Position numbers and translations under genes: made by a program | Assembly (NCBI RefSeq): GCF_003944835.1 | Contig: NZ_RWIV01000001.1 | Location: 4,205,501-4,269,500, forward strand | Direction of reading: 5' to 3' | From: Bacillus sp. HMF5848 | Lineage (GTDB): Bacteria > Bacillota > Bacilli > Bacillales > HMF5848 | Length of the DNA: 64,000 bases | In this document: positions 22,267-31,390 of the stretch, piece by piece | How the letters are laid out: every line of letters starts with the position of its first letter | Numbering within the stretch: position 1 is the first letter of the stretch | Notes under the pieces: model-generated | The model's input: only the letters and a program-made list of their open reading frames with translations | Told to the model about the DNA's origin: nothing | Database searches by the model: none

Positions 22267-23313
22267 TTAATATTTTATCACATGGCCTCCTGCTGCCTTT
22301 GTTAACCGATTCATAATCGCTTCCCCGATACCCTCACGCGGAAAGCTTTCACTAAAGATTACATCCAAGTCGTATGTATTAAAAGATCGTAACGTTGCAA
22401 ATAGCTGCTGCGCAACTGATGTGAGGTTCTTCCGCTCTCCACAAGCTAAAACAGCATCCGCCTCATACTTGTTCACTTGTTCGGTGGTTGTTAGTACACC
22501 TACACGTTTCCCCGCTTTACGCGCATCATTCACAATAGCTTGAATAAAAGCAAGATCTCCTTCTACAATTTGCAAAGGTGCATCAGGTGCATAATGAACG
22601 TATTTCATCCCAGGTGATCTAGGAGCGATATGCACGTCATGCTGTAACGCTTTATCCACAAGCACTTCACAATCCACAGCTTCCTCTAATTGTTCCTTCG
22701 TAACGCCACCTGGACGTAATATAATCGGTAGCTCTGTTGTACAATCTACTACCGTAGATTCTAAGCCTACTCCCGTCACACCACCATCTAAAATACCCGC
22801 AATTTTACCAGCTAAGTCAGCATACACATGCTTCGCTTCTGTCGGACTTGGCTTTCCTGACAGATTTGCACTTGGCGCCGCTATCGGAACATTTGCAGCT
22901 TTTAGCAAGGTCAATGCAACAGGATGATTCGGCATGCGAATAGCAACAGACTCAAGACCCGCTGTTACGTTGTGAGCGACAGCCGCTTTTTTCGGTAAAA
23001 CAAGTGTTAATGGTCCTGGCCAAAATTGCTCAATGAGTTTATGCGCATGTGGTGTTACTGATTGCACTAAATCTTGCAGCTGCTCCTTTGAGCCTATATG
23101 TACAATCAACGGATTATCACTTGGTCTGCCTTTTGCAACAAATATTTTTTCAACAGCGCGTTCGGAAAGCGCATTTGCACCTAATCCATATACTGTTTCT
23201 GTCGGAAAGGCGACTACTTCTCCACGTTTCAAAAGATTAGCCGCTTCTATAATATGTGGATTATCTGTGGATAACTCCACCGTGTTATCAACACACCATG
23301 TTTCAGTCTTCAA
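22267..23313 (-). CDS. ywlC: L-threonylcarbamoyladenylate synthase (Sua5/YwlC)
   Basis: A 348-residue enzyme that makes threonylcarbamoyl-AMP for the tRNA t6A37 modification. The N-terminal YrdC domain shows KRGEVVAFPTETVYGLG, KGRPSDNPLIVHI and PSANLSGKPSPT; the C-terminal Sua5 domain starts near residue 220 after the SPGMKYVHYAP linker. The start is TTG with GGGAG upstream. The 5' end of the gene contains DnaA-box matches that continue into the upstream gap. Confidence 0.95.
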   Translation of the reverse strand: MKTETWCVDNTVELSTDNPHIIEAANLLKRGEVVAFPTETVYGLGANALSERAVEKIFVAKGRPSDNPLIVHIGSKEQLQDLVQSVTPHAHKLIEQFWPGPLTLVLPKKAAVAHNVTAGLESVAIRMPNHPVALTLLKAANVPIAAPSANLSGKPSPTEAKHVYADLAGKIAGILDGGVTGVGLESTVVDCTTELPIILRPGGVTKEQLEEAVDCEVLVDKALQHDVHIAPRSPGMKYVHYAPDAPLQIVEGDLAFIQAIVNDARKAGKRVGVLTTTEQVNKYEADAVLACGERKNLTSVAQQLFATLRSFNTYDLDVIFSESFPREGIGEAIMNRLTKAAGGHVIKY

Positions 23314-23494
23314 AACGATTCAACTCCCAGTTATATCACTGCTTGTCAGTATAGCCGAGAGTAAATATTTACGCAACATAACATTATTAAGTTGAAGAAT
23401 TCAGTATTTAGTTACGTGAGAAAAAGGTAGATATGTATAAAAAAACAACTATTTATCCACAAACTGTGGATAAATAGTTGTTAATAGTGGATAA
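23255..23494. promoter_or_regulatory. DnaA-box cluster at ywlC
   Basis: Three perfect boxes (TGTGGATAA at 23266 and 23465, TTATCCACA at 23453) and three one-mismatch boxes (23255, 23285, 23486) fall within 240 bp. They span the start of ywlC and the ywlB-ywlC gap. From memory, DnaA-binding work in B. subtilis lists a DnaA-box cluster at ywlC, so this looks like a conserved replication-control site. Confidence 0.7.
23436..23482 (-). terminator. terminator of ywlB built from DnaA boxes
   Basis: An 18-bp perfect stem (23444-23461 with 23465-23482) with a three-base loop, followed on the minus strand by seven T residues. The apex of the stem consists of two convergent DnaA boxes. Confidence 0.85.
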
Positions 23495-23512
23495 CTCTGT
23501 TGAAAACTATTT

Positions 23513-23944
23513 TTATATTAATGAACTTGTTAATAGAACCGATCCATCAACCTTCATAGCAGTCTGTATATGATCATTGTCGTAAACAGTATCCGGGATG
23601 TCTTTCGCAATAGAAAAGTCCATTAATTCAAATAACGGAATGGTTTTACGTTTGTTTGTAACTAGGTATAACATGTGGATATGTTGTTCTTTTGCAACTT
23701 GTATCATCGTTTCAAACAATGGAACGAGCGGAACGGATGTAGCCTGTGGATTTATGACTAGCGATCGTAGCACACCGTCATTCCCGATTCTCTCTAGCCC
23801 TAGTGTTGCGATAATACCTTCCTCTGCGTCGCGAACAATTAATAACTGATTGGCCATATTTTCGATTCCGTCTGTATTCACGCCTGCATTTTGTAAAAAA
23901 GCTTGAACAACTGGTATATCCGCTTCTTGCATTACTGTTATCAT
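23513..23944 (-). CDS. ywlB: GNAT-family N-acetyltransferase-like protein (YwlB)
   Basis: 143 residues. The central motif DGVLRSLVINPQATSVPL resembles the acetyl-CoA-binding strand and helix of GNAT enzymes, in the form seen in ArgA/ArsN-like members. The position between spoIIR and ywlC matches B. subtilis ywlB. The substrate is unknown. The ATG is preceded by GAGGTGAC, and the gene ends before the hairpin made of DnaA boxes. Confidence 0.75.
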   Translation of the reverse strand: MITVMQEADIPVVQAFLQNAGVNTDGIENMANQLLIVRDAEEGIIATLGLERIGNDGVLRSLVINPQATSVPLVPLFETMIQVAKEQHIHMLYLVTNKRKTIPLFELMDFSIAKDIPDTVYDNDHIQTAMKVDGSVLLTSSLI

Positions 23945-24014
23945 TTTCTAGTCACCTCATTATTTAATATCTAGTATTAACTCTATGAGGAAACTAGAAA
24001 AATAGACCAAAATG

Positions 24015-24650
24015 CTAGAATAATTTTGCGATAAGTTCAATTAAAAAGAAGCGTACCACTACCTTGTCTTCTTCATTTTCTTTATCGCTCTCTTCTATTT
24101 CTGCTTTTTCTGCTTCTGTCGTTTTGTCTTCATCTTTTTTTACCGCTTCACTGTTTGAGAAATCTAGAAAACATAACGGCGGAAATAAAACACACCACCA
24201 ATTTGCTCCTTGCCCTTCACCTAGTGTTATCAAAACGGCATCATATGTGCCAGCTGGATATATATAAGAACCATACAGTTTAGTAGGAAATTCAACTCTG
24301 CTAAATTGCACCGTATACGTTTGTGATACACCTTCTGCTGCTAGGGTCGCGTCCACTATCTCTTCAATCTTTTTAATACGCTGAGAGATTATATCCTTTG
24401 CATCTTCAAACGATGTTAAATCTTCTACCCACTCGGAAATTTCTGCATTTACTTTATCTCTAATTTGACGCTTCACAATTTGGTCCTGCTCGCTATCACT
24501 ATTAGCTAGAATTCTTAGCCGAATAGCATCTTCCGGTATAACAGATGATCCTCCAAGCTCATTTGCACTTGTTTGGTTTCCGTACACCGTAATGTTTGCA
24601 CCTATTGTTATTAATAATATATATGTAACTATCAACTTTTTTAATTTCAT
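24015..24650 (-). CDS. spoIIR: stage II sporulation protein R
   Basis: A 211-residue forespore-expressed signalling protein. It is secreted into the intermembrane space and needed for SpoIIGA to process pro-sigma-E. A signal-type hydrophobic segment lies at residues 6-24, followed by the family block IPEDAIRLRILANSDS and further on LPTKLYG-like FPTKLYGSYIYPAGTYDA and NWWCVLFPPLCF. The ATG at 24650 has GAGGGGAG upstream. A Lys/Glu-rich linker precedes a hydrophobic C terminus (VVVRFFLIELIAKLF), as in other SpoIIR proteins. Confidence 0.93.
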   Translation of the reverse strand: MKLKKLIVTYILLITIGANITVYGNQTSANELGGSSVIPEDAIRLRILANSDSEQDQIVKRQIRDKVNAEISEWVEDLTSFEDAKDIISQRIKKIEEIVDATLAAEGVSQTYTVQFSRVEFPTKLYGSYIYPAGTYDAVLITLGEGQGANWWCVLFPPLCFLDFSNSEAVKKDEDKTTEAEKAEIEESDKENEEDKVVVRFFLIELIAKLF

Positions 24651-24778
24651 TTCATAGCACTCTCCCCTCATGAAAACAGTTTGGACAGAGGCTACTATTT
24701 TTAAACATACTTTTATAAAAAATTAATCTAGTAAACTTAAAAAACAAGCCTTAACAGGAACTAGATATTATGTAATAA

Positions 24779-24803
24779 CCCCGTTTACGATACGTAAACA
24801 GGG
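24779..24803 (-). terminator. terminator of prmC
   Basis: CCCCGTTTAC pairs with GTAAACAGGG (one wobble) around a five-base loop; TTATTA follows on the minus strand, so the U tract is weak. Confidence 0.6.
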
Positions 24804-24838
24804 TTGTTGTGTAAAATTCGCTTTAACGCGTTGAGGTT

Positions 24839-25705
24839 TTATGCCTGAAGAGGACGAACCCCTTTCGCAAACACCATGCGATCTTTTTTATTAATATCAT
24901 ATATAACTTCTACTTCCGCATCGTCAAAAGCACTTTGAAGTAGTTGTTTCACTGCGTCTCCTTGGCCAGCACCAACCTCAAAAGCGATTAACCAATCCGA
25001 AGATAAGATCGGTTGTACTTCCGCAATAATACGGCGGTAACACGCAAGGCCATCCTCTCCTGCAAAAAGAGCAAGGTGTGGTTCATGGTCCCTGACAACC
25101 GGTGATAGACTAGCCTCGTCAGCGACAGGTATATATGGTGGATTTGAAACGACTATGTCGAACCGTTCGTTAGTGTGTAAAACAGGCTCGAGTAAGTCTC
25201 CTTCTAGAAAGCGAACCTTCGCACGAAGAGCACGCGCATTCTCTCGCGCTACCTCAAGCGCTTTTGAAGAAATATCAACGGCCGTAACTTGAGCATCCTC
25301 TAGTTCAAGGGCAAGCGTTACCGCAATAGCACCACTTCCGGTACCAATATCAACGATGTTAGGTGATACACTTTTATTTTTTTGTAAAATATAATAAACA
25401 AGCTCTTCCGTTTCCGGACGAGGAATAAGAACATCGCTATTCACTTTAAACGAACGTCCGTAAAACTGCTCAGACCCGATAATATGCTGGACAGGAATGG
25501 CGTCTTCGACATGAAGCCGAACGTCTCGTTCTAGGCTTGCTATAACCGACGGGTCTAGTTCATCGTGTAAGCTAGCTAATATTTGTGAGCGAGATTTATT
25601 TAAATAGTGCTGAAGCAAAAGCTCCCCAATATTCTCGTCACGACCGTTTTCTTTACAAAAAGAAGAAGCCCATTTCAGGACCTCATAGATTTTTTTATTC
25701 GCCAT
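24839..25705 (-). CDS. prmC: release factor glutamine methyltransferase
   Basis: A 288-residue SAM-dependent enzyme that methylates the Gln of the GGQ loop of release factors. The SAM-binding motif is [15 protein letters not shown], the catalytic motif NPPYIP, and a DVSxxAL-like [10 protein letters not shown] follows. The N-terminal helical domain (1-80) recognises the factor. Its ATG overlaps the prfA end by 11 bases; the two form a conserved translational pair. Confidence 0.95.
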   Translation of the reverse strand: MANKKIYEVLKWASSFCKENGRDENIGELLLQHYLNKSRSQILASLHDELDPSVIASLERDVRLHVEDAIPVQHIIGSEQFYGRSFKVNSDVLIPRPETEELVYYILQKNKSVSPNIVDIGTGSGAIAVTLALELEDAQVTAVDISSKALEVARENARALRAKVRFLEGDLLEPVLHTNERFDIVVSNPPYIPVADEASLSPVVRDHEPHLALFAGEDGLACYRRIIAEVQPILSSDWLIAFEVGAGQGDAVKQLLQSAFDDAEVEVIYDINKKDRMVFAKGVRPLQA

Positions 25706-26771
25706 CTGTCACGCGCTCCAGCTTTTGCGCTTGATCCTCCATAATTAGCGCGTCAACAAACTCATCTAGCTTGCCTTGTAAAATCTGATCTAGCTTTTGA
25801 ATCGTCAAGCCGATGCGATGGTCTGTTACACGATTTTGCGGGAAGTTGTACGTACGAATACGCTCAGAGCGATCACCTGTCCCAACAGCTTGCTTACGAG
25901 CACTATCATACTCAGCCTGTGCTTCTTGTTGAAACTTATCGTACACGCGCGCACGTAGTACCTTCATCGCTTTTTCTTTATTTTTTATTTGTGATTTTTC
26001 ATCCTGACATGACACAACAGTGTTTGTCGGAATATGAGTAAGACGAACCGCTGACATCGTCGTGTTAACACTCTGTCCGCCCGGTCCACTTGAAGCAAAC
26101 GTATCGACACGAATATCCTTGTCGTGAATTTCAATATCAACTTCTTCAGCTTCAGGAAGGCAAGCAACAGTTGCTGTTGATGTATGAATACGACCACCTG
26201 ATTCTGTTTCAGGGACACGTTGCACACGGTGGGCACCATTTTCGAACTTCAGCTTGGAGAACGCTCCTTTACCAGTTATCATAAAGATAATTTCCTTGTA
26301 TCCTCCGACACCAGTTGAGCTCGCTTCTAGCACTTCTGTTTTCCAACCCTTTGCTTCTGCATAGCGGCTATACATTCTGTATAAATCTCCAGCAAATAAG
26401 GCTGCTTCATCACCACCGGCTGCTCCACGAATCTCAAAAATAACGTTTTTATCATCGTTAGGGTCTTTAGGCAGTAATAATATTTTCAGACGCTCTTCTA
26501 ATTCTTCAATTTGCTCTTCAAGCTCATTGATTTCTTCTTTTACCATCTCTCGCATATCTGCATCAAGCTTATCTTCAAGCATCGCTTTCGCATCTTGGTA
26601 TTGCTCACGAACTGATTTATATTCACGATATGCTTCAACGGTTTCTTGTAAATCAGATTGTTCTTTCGAATAATCACGAAGCTTTTTCGGATCATTCACT
26701 ACTTCTGGATCACTTAATAATTCCGTAAGTTTATCGTAACGTTGTTCAACTGATTGCAAACGATCAAACAC
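25695..26771 (-). CDS. prfA: peptide chain release factor 1
   Basis: A 358-residue factor that reads UAA and UAG. The GGQ catalytic loop is in [12 protein letters not shown], and the [16 protein letters not shown] and [18 protein letters not shown] motifs are intact. RF1 does not read UGA, which is relevant to the in-frame UGA in the gene at 27550. The start is GTG at 26771, with AGAGGTG upstream; the residues then begin [11 protein letters not shown], as in B. subtilis. Confidence 0.97.
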   Translation of the reverse strand: MFDRLQSVEQRYDKLTELLSDPEVVNDPKKLRDYSKEQSDLQETVEAYREYKSVREQYQDAKAMLEDKLDADMREMVKEEINELEEQIEELEERLKILLLPKDPNDDKNVIFEIRGAAGGDEAALFAGDLYRMYSRYAEAKGWKTEVLEASSTGVGGYKEIIFMITGKGAFSKLKFENGAHRVQRVPETESGGRIHTSTATVACLPEAEEVDIEIHDKDIRVDTFASSGPGGQSVNTTMSAVRLTHIPTNTVVSCQDEKSQIKNKEKAMKVLRARVYDKFQQEAQAEYDSARKQAVGTGDRSERIRTYNFPQNRVTDHRIGLTIQKLDQILQGKLDEFVDALIMEDQAQKLERVTDGE

Positions 26772-27023
26772 AACATTCACCTCTTATATAAATGCATAAC
26801 ATTATAATTATAATACAAAGTGATAGCAAGTTACAAATGGGAAAAGAAGAAGCTCGTTCTGATGAAGGGTTAAATCTCTTGTTTTACCCCCCACCGGCAT
26901 ACGATAGCTGGCTATTTACTTCGTTTTTTTGAGCACGTACGAGTAGGCTGCAGGCTATTACGGTCTATCTGTCGAACGTCGACACCAAATCCGTACAACA
27001 CTATTATAGCGCGGCAACGTAAC

Positions 27024-27054
27024 AAAGTAGCACAGTTATAACACCATGCTACTT
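27024..27054 (-). terminator. hairpin ending the lipoprotein gene at 27049
   Basis: AAAGTAGC and GCTACTTT pair around a 15-base loop; the first arm includes the TAG stop. The U tract is weak (TTTGTT). Confidence 0.5.
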
Positions 27055-27471
27055 TGATTTCAAATCAATTTTATACTCATATCTCGGATTGGCCGTGATA
27101 ATTGCTTCTCGTATGTTATCTATTTCTCGTTGCTTTTGTTTTTTCGATAGTTTCTCATTTGTAGAAACAGTAACGTACACTGTGTATCCATCACCAAACA
27201 CACTGTTTACTTCATAATTATCCATTAGCGCGACAGCCTCTCGAATTTTATCAAAGTCTGATTCAAGATTAACATGATTTCTTGTGCCGCCCATATCTAA
27301 CATATTCGGATTTTCTTCATATGTGCGGCGATCAAGCGTTTGGCCGTTGTTTATGTCAAGCGCATTTAGCCCTCCATTTTCATCTCCATTTAACATATTT
27401 GGATCCTCCGTATTAACGGCGCAGGCAGATAATACAAATAATGTTGCGAGTAAACAGTTTAATAATTTCAC
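27049..27471 (-). CDS. small lipoprotein, YhcN/YlaJ-like
   Basis: A 140-residue lipoprotein. It starts at a GTG (27471) with AAGGGGTG upstream, giving MKLLNCLLATLFVLSAC with the lipobox LSAC. The mature part has an Asn/Asp/Gly-rich region (about 20-65). It ends in a small domain, DGYTVYVTVSTNEKLSKKQK...IITANPRYEYKIDL, that resembles sporulation lipoproteins of the YhcN/YlaJ group. This fits a spore-envelope role but is only an inference; I do not recognise a specific orthologue. It lies between prfA and the PCYCGC lipoprotein. Confidence 0.75.
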   Translation of the reverse strand: MKLLNCLLATLFVLSACAVNTEDPNMLNGDENGGLNALDINNGQTLDRRTYEENPNMLDMGGTRNHVNLESDFDKIREAVALMDNYEVNSVFGDGYTVYVTVSTNEKLSKKQKQREIDNIREAIITANPRYEYKIDLKSK

Positions 27472-27522
27472 GTTGCACACCCCTTTTTAAACAGTGTGTG
27501 CAATTACTCCCCCTCTTACCCA

Positions 27523-27554
27523 TGAAAAATAAGCATCCGATAAGGATGCTTATT
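27523..27554 (-). terminator. terminator after the PCYCGC gene
   Basis: An 11-bp perfect stem, AATAAGCATCC with GGATGCTTATT and a five-base loop, is followed on the minus strand by TTTTTC. Its 5' arm contains the TAA that ends the extended reading frame, so the terminator marks the real end of that gene rather than the TGA 136 bases earlier. Confidence 0.9.
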
Positions 27555-28020
27555 GTGCAGGCGGCATTGGTGTTGGTGTTCCTGAACCATTGCCGTATTT
27601 TTTATCTACTATGTTACGTATTGTAGTTAAATCTGTTCCTTTTAAAAATTCTGCTTTAGCCTCACGGGCTATTTGTATACAGATTCCTCAGCCAAGGCCC
27701 ATGCTATCTAGTGTAGCTACAGCACCTTCAACTGAATCAACAAAGCAATCTGTAGTGTTTTCATGACCGACTTCTTCGCACCCACAGTAACACGGCATAT
27801 AATCGAGTACTTCAGGATGCTCTATGGCAAATAGGTAAGCCTCTAACGATATATCAGAGCCATACTCAACCATCATTGGTGACCATGTTTTCGTTTCAGT
27901 ATTATACTCTAAAGGTGGAAAATCATTTGATGCTGCATTCTCTTTTGTCGCACTACTACAGCCAGTAGCAATCATAATTGAAGCTACTACTAGTCCCGTT
28001 ACCTTCCATAGATTGCGCAT
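27550..28020 (-). CDS. PCYCGC-motif lipoprotein with in-frame UGA (candidate selenoprotein)
   Basis: Starts at ATG 28020 (GGAGGTG five bases upstream), with a lipoprotein signal ending ATGC at Cys21. The family block PCYCGCEEVGHENTTDCF follows (Cys77, 79, 81, 92). At codon 111 the frame has TGA (27688-27690). It then continues for 45 sense codons beginning GICIQIAREAKAEFL and ending in a Pro/Thr-rich tail, to a TAA inside a terminator. PCYCGC proteins as I know them carry a C-G-V-C-L-type motif here, so the TGA replaces the first Cys of a C-x-x-C. A TAGCC-CGTGA-GGCTA hairpin has its loop 21 bases after the TGA. I infer selenocysteine insertion; a nonsense mutation is the alternative. Function is unknown, probably a surface redox or metal protein. 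Confidence 0.6.
27657..27671 (-). promoter_or_regulatory. candidate SECIS hairpin
   Basis: A five-base-pair stem, TAGCC/GGCTA, with a CGTGA loop whose second base is G. The loop starts 21 nt after the UGA, within the usual bacterial range of about 16-37 nt. A further CTG/CAG pairing outside could lengthen the structure. Confidence 0.45.
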
Positions 28021-28063
28021 GCGTGCACCTCCATCATTATTTTTTAAAAGATGAAATTGATTA

Positions 28064-28636
28064 TTAGATGGCAGGATTCGCATGACATTTTCGACAGACA
28101 GGATAGTAAGCGTCGTTCCCACCTATTTGAATTTGTTCTCCTTCGTATACTGGTTTACCATCTTCAGTCACACGCAGGTTCATCGTTGCTTTGCGTTTAC
28201 AGAACCAGCATATTGTTTTCATTTCCTCAATTTTATCAGCATATAACAGCATATACTTACTACCTTCAAACAACTCGTTACGGAAGTCATTTTTCAAACC
28301 AAAGCCCATCACAGGAATATCGAGGGCATCTACAATTTTTGCAAGCTGTAAAACGTGTTCTTTAGATAAAAACTGTACTTCATCAATAAGCAAACAATAT
28401 GGTTTCGGATTCGTTTGCTCGACAAGCTCATATATATTAGTGTCTGTGAAGATTGGGGTTGCTTTGCGACGGAACCCTATTCTTGAAGATACATACCCGA
28501 CTTCATCACGATCATCAATGCCAGATGTAAATATCATGACAGGCTTGTCCTGTTCTTCGTAATTATGTGCCACTTTCAATATTTCAATTGATTTACCACT
28601 GTTCATTGCCCCATATTTAAAAAACAACTGTGCCAT
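28064..28636 (-). CDS. tdk: thymidine kinase
   Basis: A 190-residue type II thymidine kinase (dTMP salvage). The P-loop is GAMNSGKS, Walker B/lid LLIDEVQFL, and the zinc site is made of CWFC and the C-terminal CRKCH. An AAGGAGAG site precedes the ATG. The rho-rpmE-tdk-prfA order is the conserved Bacillus order; two lipoprotein genes are inserted between tdk and prfA. Confidence 0.97.
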   Translation of the reverse strand: MAQLFFKYGAMNSGKSIEILKVAHNYEEQDKPVMIFTSGIDDRDEVGYVSSRIGFRRKATPIFTDTNIYELVEQTNPKPYCLLIDEVQFLSKEHVLQLAKIVDALDIPVMGFGLKNDFRNELFEGSKYMLLYADKIEEMKTICWFCKRKATMNLRVTEDGKPVYEGEQIQIGGNDAYYPVCRKCHANPAI

Positions 28637-28978
28637 TGTCGTCTCTCCTTGTAAAAAATCATCTTTAATAAGGATAGCACGTATTCGTATGTGAAAAAAG
28701 ATAAACTTAGCGTTTTTCAGACGGAAAAAACGGGAAACAGGGGCCCTGCGAGAATGAGGGAAAGAAGAGGGTGAGGTTGGATTATATCGGTGTTTATTTC
28801 AAATTAATATATAAGTTAGTTCACAAAAATTTATTATTTTAATAACGTAGCGGTACTGAAATTTTTTTATAAATTTTGCTATATAACAAAAACAGACAAG
28901 CACCTTAGATGGCACTTGTCTGTAACCGGTTCTTGAGTAATGTTGCTTAAAGCTACCTTTTAGGCAGCATCGCTTTTA
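28637..28978. other. tdk-rpmE intergenic region
   Basis: 342 bp without a credible gene. It contains the rpmE terminator. A locally G-rich patch around 28733-28775 (GGGGCCCTGCGAG...GAAGAGGGTGAGG) stands out from AT-rich surroundings but has no recognisable identity. Confidence 0.5.
28886..28923 (-). terminator. terminator of rpmE
   Basis: ACAGACAAG and CTTGTCTGT form the stem, extended by GCC/GGT-type pairs; TTTTTG follows on the minus strand. Confidence 0.8.
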
Positions 28979-29179
28979 TTACTTAAGGCCGTATTTTTTA
29001 TTAAATCTATCAACGCGTCCGTCTGCAGCAGCAAACTTTTGACGTCCTGTGTAGAATGGATGGCATTCAGAGCAAACCTCAACTTTAAGCTCATTCTTTA
29101 CAGATGCGCTTTCAAATTCGTTGCCACATACACATGTAACCATAACTTTTTTAAAATTAGGATGGATTCCTGCTTTCAT
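28979..29179 (-). CDS. rpmE: ribosomal protein bL31, zinc-binding form
   Basis: 66 residues, beginning MKAGIHPNF. The four zinc ligands are Cys16, Cys18, Cys36 and Cys39 (TCVCGNEF and [13 protein letters not shown]), so this is the zinc-containing paralogue. I use the ATG at 29179, nine bases after AAGGAG; the ATG three codons upstream overlaps the site. It lies between rho and tdk. Confidence 0.96.
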   Translation of the reverse strand: MKAGIHPNFKKVMVTCVCGNEFESASVKNELKVEVCSECHPFYTGRQKFAAADGRVDRFNKKYGLK

Positions 29180-29230
29180 TCTTTTCATCTCCTTATTGCC
29201 CTGAGTCTTTCGAAACAGAGTTTATTCTAG

Positions 29231-29302
29231 AGACGGATTATATCCGTCTGAAGCTCAAAAACACACTGATGAAATTATATCAAGCTAACACGTAAATTGC
29301 AA
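29231..29302 (-). promoter_or_regulatory. promoter and leader hairpin of rpmE
   Basis: TTGCAA (29297-29302) and a perfect TATAAT (29274-29279) are 17 bp apart on the minus strand. The leader then forms AGACGGAT/ATCCGTCT (29231-29249). The hairpin has no U tract, so an autoregulatory or stability role is more likely than termination. Confidence 0.65.
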
Positions 29303-29329
29303 CTATATTTATGACACAATTAATGGAAA

Positions 29330-30619
29330 CTATTGTCCCCCACGTCTAGATGGTGACATACCTGCTGCTTTCATTTCTTCATCAAGCACAGCGAAGAAAT
29401 CAGAGTTTGTTTTCGACTGTTTGAGCTTTCTTAAGAAACGTTCTGCAAAGTCCGGTGTGTCTGACAATGTTTTACGAATGGCCCATAATTTATCAAGATG
29501 CTCTTTTGGTACAAGCAATTCTTCTTTACGTGTTCCAGAACGGCGAATATCAATAGCAGGGAAAATTCTCTTCTCTGCAAGAGAGCGATCAAGATGTAAT
29601 TCCATATTACCTGTTCCTTTAAACTCTTCATAGATGACATCATCCATACGGGAGCCTGTATCAATAAGAGCAGTTGCTAGAATTGTTAAGCTGCCCCCCT
29701 CTTCAATGTTACGAGCTGCTCCAAAGAAGCGTTTTGGACGATGGAACGCCGCTGGATCTATACCACCTGATAACGTACGGCCACTTGGTGGGATAACTAA
29801 GTTATAGGCACGCGCTAAACGAGTTATACTATCCATCAAAATTATAACGTCTTTTTTATGTTCAACGAGACGCATCGCGCGTTCTAGTACTAACTCGGCA
29901 ACCTTAATATGATTTTCCGGCACTTCATCAAATGTAGAGCTTACTACATCACCAACAACAGATCTTTCAATATCTGTTACTTCCTCAGGTCGCTCATCGA
30001 TTAACAGTACGATTAATTCAGCTTCTGGATGGTTTGTTGTGACACTGTTTGCAATCTCTTTCAGTAGCATTGTTTTTCCTGCCTTAGGAGGAGCAACAAT
30101 GAGTCCGCGCTGGCCAAAACCTACAGGTGCGATGAGGTCCATAATTCTCGTAGAAGTCTTATGAGGTTCAGTCTCTAGCGTAATTTGACGATTTGGGTAA
30201 ATTGGGGTTAATGCAGGAAAATGCACACGTTCTTTTGCTGTTTCTGGGTCTTCTCCATTTACCGCTTCAACATGCAAAAGTCCGTAATATCGCTCATTTT
30301 CTTTTGGTGGTCTTACTTTCCCCGATACTTTATCACCGTTTCTTAAGTCAAAACGACGAATTTGTGAGGCAGATATATAAATATCTTCAGAGCTTGGCGA
30401 ATAATTGATTGGGCGTAAAAATCCAAATCCTTCCGATTGGATAATTTCAAGGACGCCTTCCATAAATAATAAGCCGTCTTGCTCAGCCTGGGCTTTTAAA
30501 ATAGCAAATATTAGTTCTTTTTTTGTTAGCTTACTGTAATACGATACTTTATATTGACGAGCATGCTCATACAGCTCTTTTAACTTCATATCTTCCAAAT
30601 TAGTAATTGTTAAACTCAT
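29330..30619 (-). CDS. rho: transcription termination factor Rho
   Basis: A 429-residue hexameric RNA helicase. The N-terminal Rho-N and cold-shock RNA-binding domains (about 1-125, with EGFGFLRP) are followed by the ATPase domain with Walker A APPKAGKT and Walker [17 protein letters not shown]. The ATG follows AGAGTGGTG. It precedes rpmE but is separated from it by the rpmE promoter. Confidence 0.98.
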   Translation of the reverse strand: MSLTITNLEDMKLKELYEHARQYKVSYYSKLTKKELIFAILKAQAEQDGLLFMEGVLEIIQSEGFGFLRPINYSPSSEDIYISASQIRRFDLRNGDKVSGKVRPPKENERYYGLLHVEAVNGEDPETAKERVHFPALTPIYPNRQITLETEPHKTSTRIMDLIAPVGFGQRGLIVAPPKAGKTMLLKEIANSVTTNHPEAELIVLLIDERPEEVTDIERSVVGDVVSSTFDEVPENHIKVAELVLERAMRLVEHKKDVIILMDSITRLARAYNLVIPPSGRTLSGGIDPAAFHRPKRFFGAARNIEEGGSLTILATALIDTGSRMDDVIYEEFKGTGNMELHLDRSLAEKRIFPAIDIRRSGTRKEELLVPKEHLDKLWAIRKTLSDTPDFAERFLRKLKQSKTNSDFFAVLDEEMKAAGMSPSRRGGQ

Positions 30620-30998
30620 CTAAACACCACTCTTTAATTTTTATGATTTGTTCGTCCATATGTACGAAAAAGAATATGGATGAAAAACTGAAGCTGGAGA
30701 AGGTTAATGTTTGAAGCAAAGATTGAGAGTTAGTACAAACGTAGCAATTTATATTTTACCTTGTTCTTTATACAATAATCAAGAGCAAACTCTATTTCTC
30801 ATCATCCTCCCTGTTTTTATAAGGACATTTTAACGTAATAATCCTTAAGTACTAATACATTTTCTATAAATACAACAGAAATCCTGCATGTCAATTTAGA
30901 AAATTCTTGCATTTTGTGTTTTGTATAGGTGTGGGACTTTAATGCATTTTGCTCTGTAGGTGTGGGACTTTAATCATTACGAGGAACGACATATCCTT

Positions 30999-31260
30999 GT
31001 TGTCCGCTCTTTGTTAGCTTCAAGGGCTGCGACTTCTTTAGTTCTGCTCTTTGTTAGCTTCAAGGGGCGTGTCTTCTTTCGGTCTACTCTTTGCCGTATG
31101 AGGAAGAGCAACACTTTTCATTTTGCTTTTTTTTGAATCAGCACACGCAGGCGACTGGCTGCTCTTTGTAACTTCAAGGGCTGGGACTTCTTTGGTCTGC
31201 ACTTTGTTAGCCTCAAGTCTGCTCTTTGCCGCTACCAGGACGCGCGCCCTCTTGCAGCCG
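30999..31260. repeat. degenerate 40-bp repeats between glpX and rho
   Basis: The core GCTCTTTGTTAGCTTCAAGGG occurs at 31006 and 31046, with decayed copies near 31086, 31161, 31199 and 31220. Each is followed by a GACTTCTTT-like segment. A GTGTGGGACTTTAAT pair lies just before (around 30930-30975). The area is noncoding; a short frame across it is produced by the repeats. Confidence 0.75.
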
Positions 31261-31326
31261 AGGCTTTGATGATACCAGGACATTTGCCCTGTTTCAAGTT
31301 GCGCGATTGTATTTTGGTCACTCTTT

Positions 31327-31355
31327 GGCAGTATGAGAACCGTCCCCTGTCTGCC
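31327..31355 (+). repeat. 29-bp REP-like palindromic element, copy 2
   Basis: GGCAG...AGAACCGTCCCC...CTGCC, same orientation and length as copy 1. It lies directly beyond the glpX terminator. Confidence 0.9.
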
Positions 31356-31357
31356 TA

Positions 31358-31390
31358 CAAAAAAAAGCAAGTGCGGTTTGGCACTTACTT
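31358..31390 (-). terminator. terminator of glpX, overlapping its stop
   Basis: AAGTAAGTGC pairs with GCACTTGCTT on the minus strand and is followed by eight T residues. The TAA stop of glpX lies in the first arm. Confidence 0.9.

Noticed and set aside
27688-27690. TGA as the ordinary end of the PCYCGC gene
   Set aside because: The frame after TGA stays open for 45 codons, resembles the family C terminus, and ends at the terminator. A simple stop would leave an unexplained conserved tail. A recent nonsense mutation remains possible and is stated.
31038-31370. A 110-codon minus-strand frame beyond glpX
   Set aside because: It spans degenerate repeats and a REP-like element, lies beyond the glpX terminator and shows no family features.
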